Below, one piece after another: positions 21,784 to 22,218 of a DNA stretch of 22,218 nucleotides. Under the pieces are notes generated by a model. The model did no database searches. It was not told the origin of the DNA and saw only the letters and a program-made list of their open reading frames with translations. The position numbers were made by a program, and so were the translations under genes. The stretch's first letter is position 1, and each line of letters begins with the position of its first letter. The DNA lies in assembly GCA_041170785.1 (NCBI GenBank), contig JBEDND010000172.1, positions 1 to 22,218 on the forward strand, given 5' to 3'. The stretch comes from REEB481 sp041170785 (lineage in GTDB: Bacteria > Bacteroidota > Bacteroidia > NS11-12g > UBA955).

Positions 21784-22218
21784 TTAGAGCTGCTTGCGGT
21801 AGGTATTGTGGACTTTAATGGTTCGGCAGCCCAAACTCTCAAGCATGCTGAGCATTTTGGGGTTAAAATCGCCAATCCATGCCAATTCTGAACTCACAAA
21901 GCGCCCTTCTTTCAAGGCCTGCTCACGCAGTTTCATGATCAAACCTGTTTCCAGGCCAAGATTTTGAAACTTGGGGATGATTCCGAAAATGATACCTCTA
22001 AGCCTGGTGACCTTTCTTCTGTGCCAAAGGAATAAGAGTTTATCCAACAAGGTCAGCCTACCCTTCAGCTTAAGTCTGCGGAACACTTGATTTACATCAA
22101 TCACATTAATGTAAAAACCAACAGGTTCTCCATCGGCATAGACAAACCAGGCATATTCCTGCAACATGATGGGCTTCAGTTTCCTGAGGTGCATACGCAT
22201 CTTGCCTTCCGTCATGGG
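21784..22218 (-). CDS. C-terminal part of a GNAT-like acyltransferase family protein (truncated by window edge)
   Basis: The last 144 codons of a gene that continues beyond the right edge of the window. The reading frame is still open through nt 22218, and the ATG at 22215 is probably internal. The visible part has YAWFVYADGEPVGFYINVIDVNQVF, a strand pattern typical of the acetyl-CoA-binding half of GNAT folds. It is followed by RLRGIIFGIIPKFQNLGLETGLIMKL, which resembles GNAT motif A (V-x-P-x-x-Q-x-x-G/A) in a modified form, and ELAWIGDFNPKMLSMLESLGCRTIKVHNTYRK. This resembles a long Bacteroidota family (often about 370 residues) annotated only as a putative acetyltransferase or hypothetical protein. 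The substrate is unknown. Confidence 0.65.
   Translation of the reverse strand, partial: PMTEGKMRMHLRKLKPIMLQEYAWFVYADGEPVGFYINVIDVNQVFRRLKLKGRLTLLDKLLFLWHRRKVTRLRGIIFGIIPKFQNLGLETGLIMKLREQALKEGRFVSSELAWIGDFNPKMLSMLESLGCRTIKVHNTYRKQL

Noticed and set aside
1..22218. CRISPR array, insertion sequence, prophage or integration site
   Set aside because: I saw no regularly spaced direct repeats, transposase or integrase motifs, or terminal inverted repeats. The S74 domain is the only phage-like element, and it belongs to a signal-peptide-bearing cellular protein.

Overview
The window reads as chromosomal DNA of a gliding-type member of the Bacteroidota, probably Flavobacteriales or a close relative. 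Four lines of evidence agree. (1) It carries type IX secretion (T9SS)/gliding genes: porU, porV, a porP/sprF-family gene and gldJ. (2) It encodes a secreted protein with a T9SS type A C-terminal sorting domain. (3) Most intergenic regions contain the Bacteroidota sigma-factor -7 box TAnnTTTG. (4) Recognisable Shine-Dalgarno sequences are absent upstream of the starts. There is no plasmid, phage or insertion-sequence signature. The gene order looks like core chromosome, apart from a variable-looking repeat protein near the right end.

Layout: 1-1259 is the 3' part of a dihydrolipoamide dehydrogenase gene, closed by a strong hairpin terminator that touches the start codon of a metallo-beta-lactamase-fold hydrolase (1310-1954). 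Next is the T9SS block. porU and porV run leftwards (6598-1971), and porP/sprF-like and gldJ run rightwards (6754-9359) from a shared 155-bp divergent promoter region. A bidirectional terminator separates gldJ from a bacilliredoxin (minus strand), which is divergent from ahcY, the S-adenosylhomocysteine hydrolase. A second bidirectional terminator separates ahcY from the RNase P RNA gene rnpB (minus strand, 11362-11766), which is divergent from gatB.

From 13322 to 17693 lies a tight three-gene operon with a 2-nt gap and then a 4-nt overlap: an MBOAT O-acyltransferase, an AlgJ/AlgX-like DHHW protein, and an SGNH hydrolase with a C-terminal LysM domain. I infer an envelope-glycan O-acetylation/deacetylation system whose last member is aimed at peptidoglycan. 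It is followed by an ElyC/YdcF-like DUF218 envelope protein (minus) and a small DUF3127 OB-fold-like protein with an SSB-like acidic tail (plus).

The right end (minus strand) holds a two-gene operon: a small T9SS cargo protein overlapping by 4 nt a 657-residue secreted protein with four ~61-residue repeats and a C-terminal Peptidase_S74 (endosialidase-chaperone) domain. Beyond it are tRNA-Lys(TTT) with its own promoter and terminator, and the C-terminal part of a probable GNAT-like protein cut by the window edge.

Functionally, the T9SS genes build the export and sortase machinery. PorV is the outer-membrane shuttle, PorU the sortase, PorP/SprF an outer-membrane partner and GldJ a periplasmic lipoprotein of the motor/gliding complex. 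The T9SS cargo at 21 kb is a plausible client. The most interesting loci are the O-acetylation trio, the T9SS-cargo/S74 pair, and a recurrent promoter geometry (-7 box 3-7 nt before the start codon) that predicts leaderless or nearly leaderless mRNAs. All function calls are from reading motifs; no database search was run.
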